A DNA stretch of 7,872 nt from Candidatus Aminicenantes bacterium UBA4085 (GTDB lineage Bacteria > Acidobacteriota > Aminicenantia > Aminicenantales > UBA4085), in NCBI GenBank assembly GCA_002383325.1, contig DFYJ01000094.1, positions 27,277-35,148 of the forward strand. The letters are read 5' to 3'. Position numbers and translations under genes: made by a program. The notes under the pieces were generated by a model, which made no database searches, was not told where the DNA came from, and saw nothing but the letters and a program-made list of their open reading frames with translations. Below are positions 5,490-7,872 of the stretch, piece after piece; within the stretch, counting starts at the first letter, position 1, and the number at the start of each line of letters is the position of its first letter.

Positions 5490-7523
5490 TCAGTCGCGCG
5501 GCGGTTCGGCGCTCCAGACAAGCGCGCCGTCAGGGTCGGCGAAACGAGCCTGGAAGCCGAAGCCGCCGGCGCCCTGAACGATCTTGAGCAGGACCCGGTT
5601 CCAGCCCTTTTTCAGCCGCACCTCCACCCGGTCCTGGTCCGTGGAGACGGCCCGGTAGGCCGGATTGTGGTGGACCAGATCGCCGTTGATCCAGAGCCGG
5701 GCGCCGTCATCGCTGCCCAGGAGGAAGTGGGCGATCCGCTCCTCGGGTGAGCGGACCCAGCCTAGGGCGTAGACCGCGACGCGCTCGTTCGGCTGGACGA
5801 GCTTGTTCAGGTCGAAGGCGCCGTCGGGCCCGGCTTGGATCTTCCTCCATCCGGCCGGCGCTCCGCCTTTGCCGACAAATGCGTCCGACAGATCAGTTGC
5901 CGCTTCGGGAGGACAACCGACAGCCAGGGCGTCCATGTCCGGGGCGTCGAAGGGGCCGGCCAGGCTCCACTCGGTCAGGAACCTGCGGGCCGCCGGAGCC
6001 AGCCGGTAGCCGATGATCCCGATCTCCGCGCCCGAGGCGGCGGCGTCACGGCCGGTCATCTGGAAGGTCAGGCAGGAGCGGCCCGGCTCGAGGCGCAGGC
6101 CCTTGAGCGGCAGCACGGCGAACTCGCGTTCCGGGGCGTAGCCCTTGAAGGATGCGGGCTTGAGGGGCACGCGGGAAGCCCCGGATATGCAGCCCGTCAC
6201 CTCAAAATCGCCGCCGGTCGGTCCCCGCAGCAGGTAAAGCTCCAGATCGTAGAGGTCGGGGACGTCCACGGTGAAGTCCAGCTCGGCCCGGGAGCCGAGC
6301 CCGGCGCCGTCGGTGGACAGGGCCGGGAAGCGGACGCCGTCGGGGCCGTAATAGGAGGTCAGCGAGGAGACAAGCTTGGCCGCCCGGAAGCGGACCGCAC
6401 CGTCTTCGCTCTCGTAAATCTCATCCTCTTCGCTTTCGGCCTTGCGCCAGGCCGGCAGGACGAAGCCCGCGGGCGGTTCCAGGGCGTAAGGCAGACGGGT
6501 CTCCACGGCCGCCAGGGCGGGAAAAGGCTTGTGGGGTTCGGCTTGGTACCAGAAAGCCGTCGACGAGTCCAGGTCGGACCGGTCGTTGGCGTGGCCGTGC
6601 TCGATGGTTACCCGGATGGATTTGCGGAATGGGATGGGATCCGGGATGTGGAACCGATAGACCGAAGCCTTGGAACCCGCCTGGAAGTCCTCCTCCTGCA
6701 GAGGGCAGCCGTAGAAGAGCCCGTTCGATTCTCTCATGCCCCAAGCGTCGGAGAAGTAATCCTCCGATCCCGTGCCGTGAAGCGAGGGCGCGCTCTCGCC
6801 GTCCACATAGATTCTATCGTCTCCCTCGCCCCACCAGCCCATGGCCTTCTGCAGGACGCTCAGCTGGCAGCCGACATAGTGGCCGCGACCCTGGGCTTCC
6901 AAGAGCAGATAGTCGGCCTCCGGCCGGGCAGGGAACTCCTGCCGGTACTGGGCGTGAAAAGTGGGCGTCCCTTCCGCCAGGGAGGGCAGCGTGCGGTAGT
7001 CGATGTAATAGTAGAAGGCGGGCACCTCGCGGCGGCCTTCGTTGGTCACGGTGATGCGGGCCGACCGGGCGAAAGGCATGCGCCAGTAGCAGTTGCGGGC
7101 CCGGCCCTCCGAGGAGTTGGTGATCGGCAGGGAGGAGAGATTGCGGTTGAGCCCGTGCCCGACGCCAAAGAAGTCACCGATCGGGGCCTCGACCGAGGGC
7201 GAGGCCTCGCCGTCCCAAAACATCCGCAGGACCAGCTTGCGGCCGTAAAAGGCTTCGGCCGAGATGGTGACCCAGATATGGTGGATCGCGGCCGGGCCCT
7301 CGATCTCCGCCAGGACGGCCGTTCCGCCGGCCGGGATGGTCAGGGAGTCCTTGTTCCCCCCGCTGCGATCAAAGGACGAGACACGGGCGGCTGTGAAGTC
7401 CTGCCGGGCGGCCAGCCCGCCGAGCAGGTCCTGGGCCGCCGGGACGGCGGACGCGGCGGAGGCCAGCACGGCGGCGGCCAGGGCCAGCTTGGGAATGACG
7501 AACGTCTTGCGGCGGATGGTCAT
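5490..7523 (-). CDS. Secreted GH172/DUF2961-type glycoside hydrolase with two C-terminal accessory modules
   Basis: 677 residues. The N-terminus (MTIRRKTFVI, then an Ala/Leu-rich stretch and ASA-VPAAQ near 24-31) is a signal peptide, so it should work in the periplasm or outside. Residues about 40-345 are a DUF2961 domain: SFDRSGGNKD, IHHIWVTI, FWDGEASPSVEAPIGDFFG, GWWGEGDDRIYVDGE, GTGSEDYFSDAWG (249-261), YRFHIPDPIPFRKSIRVTIEHG at 289-310, and FWYQAEPHKPFP. Characterised GH172 members cut alpha-D-fructofuranosyl or D-arabinofuranosyl bonds with two catalytic glutamates. E254 is a good candidate, and E277, E278 or E308 could be the partner; I cannot align them exactly. Residues about 375-508 look like a beta-sandwich carbohydrate-binding module. 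About 515-677 contain LLGSDDGARLWINGDLV and LKKGWNRVLLKIVQ, as in PA14-like accessory domains. The start has GAGGAGGG (7536-7529) just upstream and lies 36 bases after the preceding gene. The actual substrate is unknown. Confidence 0.85.
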   Translation of the reverse strand: MTIRRKTFVIPKLALAAAVLASAASAVPAAQDLLGGLAARQDFTAARVSSFDRSGGNKDSLTIPAGGTAVLAEIEGPAAIHHIWVTISAEAFYGRKLVLRMFWDGEASPSVEAPIGDFFGVGHGLNRNLSSLPITNSSEGRARNCYWRMPFARSARITVTNEGRREVPAFYYYIDYRTLPSLAEGTPTFHAQYRQEFPARPEADYLLLEAQGRGHYVGCQLSVLQKAMGWWGEGDDRIYVDGESAPSLHGTGSEDYFSDAWGMRESNGLFYGCPLQEEDFQAGSKASVYRFHIPDPIPFRKSIRVTIEHGHANDRSDLDSSTAFWYQAEPHKPFPALAAVETRLPYALEPPAGFVLPAWRKAESEEDEIYESEDGAVRFRAAKLVSSLTSYYGPDGVRFPALSTDGAGLGSRAELDFTVDVPDLYDLELYLLRGPTGGDFEVTGCISGASRVPLKPASFKGYAPEREFAVLPLKGLRLEPGRSCLTFQMTGRDAAASGAEIGIIGYRLAPAARRFLTEWSLAGPFDAPDMDALAVGCPPEAATDLSDAFVGKGGAPAGWRKIQAGPDGAFDLNKLVQPNERVAVYALGWVRSPEERIAHFLLGSDDGARLWINGDLVHHNPAYRAVSTDQDRVEVRLKKGWNRVLLKIVQGAGGFGFQARFADPDGALVWSAEPPRD

Positions 7524-7559
7524 GGATGCCCTCCTCGAGGCCCGGTTTCAGACGCGGGT

Positions 7560-7872
7560 CTATTCTAACCGATCCGGTTTTCCGCCGTCGACCGCCGCGG
7601 CCTCGCCGGCCCGGATCCACTCCGCCGCCGGGAGGACGCGCAGGACTTCGGGCCGAAGCCGCAAGGCCCCGCCGCCGGAAGCCAGGGCGGCGCTCCAGGC
7701 GGCGGCATCGCTCGAGACGACGGCGAAGCAAAACCTGTCGAGGGGAAGATGCCTGCGGACGGCATTACGGACGTCTTCGGCCGAGAGACCCGGCAGGATA
7801 TGGGCGGCCGCGGCCAGAGCATCCTCTTGGCCGAGGGCCCGGGCCGCCATACGGCGGGCTAGGCGGTCCGCC
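7560..7872 (-). CDS. C-terminal fragment of a possible M16-type peptidase-like protein (N-terminus off window)
   Basis: The last 103 codons of a gene that enters from the right edge; the frame is open to the edge and ends at TAG (7562-7560). The visible part is an Ala/Leu/Arg-rich helical stretch, then LPGLSAEDVRNAVRRHLPLDRFCFAVVSSDA, then a Gly/Ala-rich tail with RVLPAAEWI. The helix, 'ls-e-v' turn, 'yl' helix and 'vv' strand order is typical of the C-terminal domain of M16 (pitrilysin/insulinase) peptidases and their inactive partners. The zinc motif would lie outside the window, so neither the family nor activity can be confirmed. The stop is 36 bases before the GH172-like gene on the same strand, with no promoter or terminator in the gap, so the two are probably cotranscribed. 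Confidence 0.5.
   Translation of the reverse strand, partial: ADRLARRMAARALGQEDALAAAAHILPGLSAEDVRNAVRRHLPLDRFCFAVVSSDAAAWSAALASGGGALRLRPEVLRVLPAAEWIRAGEAAAVDGGKPDRLE

Noticed and set aside
5453..5521. Upstream ATG at 5521 for the Cys/His protein
   Set aside because: It would overlap the GH172-like gene by 32 bases and adds a Ser/Gly/Arg-rich stretch; ATG at 5452 has a Shine-Dalgarno and normal spacing.
5835..7568. 577-codon open frame on the plus strand
   Set aside because: Antisense to the GH172-like gene; composition is Gly/Arg/Val-rich without recognisable domains, as expected from GC-rich codon bias on the opposite strand.
1..7872. CRISPR array, insertion sequence, tRNA or attachment site
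   Set aside because: I saw no regularly spaced direct repeats, no transposase motifs with terminal inverted repeats, and no tRNA-like cloverleaf with a GGTTCRANNCC arm. The TTCGAACC near 1924-1930 belongs to the riboswitch P1.

Overview
The window is GC-rich DNA with five protein-coding genes, one of them cut by each edge, and a well-marked regulatory zone at about 1705-2560. An outer-membrane TonB-dependent receptor means a Gram-negative (diderm) bacterium. The high GC, the secreted DUF2961/GH172-type enzyme and the lack of long operons would suit Acidobacteriota/Aminicenantota or a similar phylum, but that placement is a guess.

Layout. (1) 1-1703, minus: a BtuB-like vitamin B12 receptor whose C-terminal strands run off the left edge. 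(2) 1729-1989, minus: the whole control region of that gene, made of a sigma-70-type promoter, a cobalamin riboswitch aptamer closed by an 8-bp P1, an intrinsic terminator and a strong Shine-Dalgarno. (3) 1993-2380, minus: a strong terminator just upstream of the btuB promoter, with a good promoter about 350 bases before it and no convincing protein in between. This looks like a free-standing structured RNA gene or an unknown leader. (4) 2509-4004, plus: a promoter and a group II PLP-dependent aromatic-L-amino-acid decarboxylase, probably transcribed alone. (5) 4133-4810, plus: a two-domain beta/gamma-crystallin with four Greek-key calcium motifs, two canonical and two degenerate. (6) 7872-4811, minus: a probable operon of the last 103 codons of a possibly M16-type peptidase-like protein, a secreted GH172/DUF2961-type enzyme with two extra C-terminal modules, and a 213-residue Cys/His protein of unrecognised family with a transglutaminase-like residue pattern. 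The stop codon of this operon abuts the stop codon of the crystallin gene.

How the parts work together. When cobalamin is scarce the riboswitch should allow btuB to be read, and the receptor would import corrinoid using TonB energy. The decarboxylase would make aromatic amines such as tryptamine, tyramine or phenylethylamine in the cytoplasm. The GH172-like protein probably acts on fructo- or arabinofuranosyl glycans outside the cytoplasm. No pathway visibly links these modules. The most unusual points are the candidate RNA gene at 1993-2344, the apparent copy of a terminator arm inside the riboswitch, and the unfamiliar GH172 plus Cys/His protein pair.
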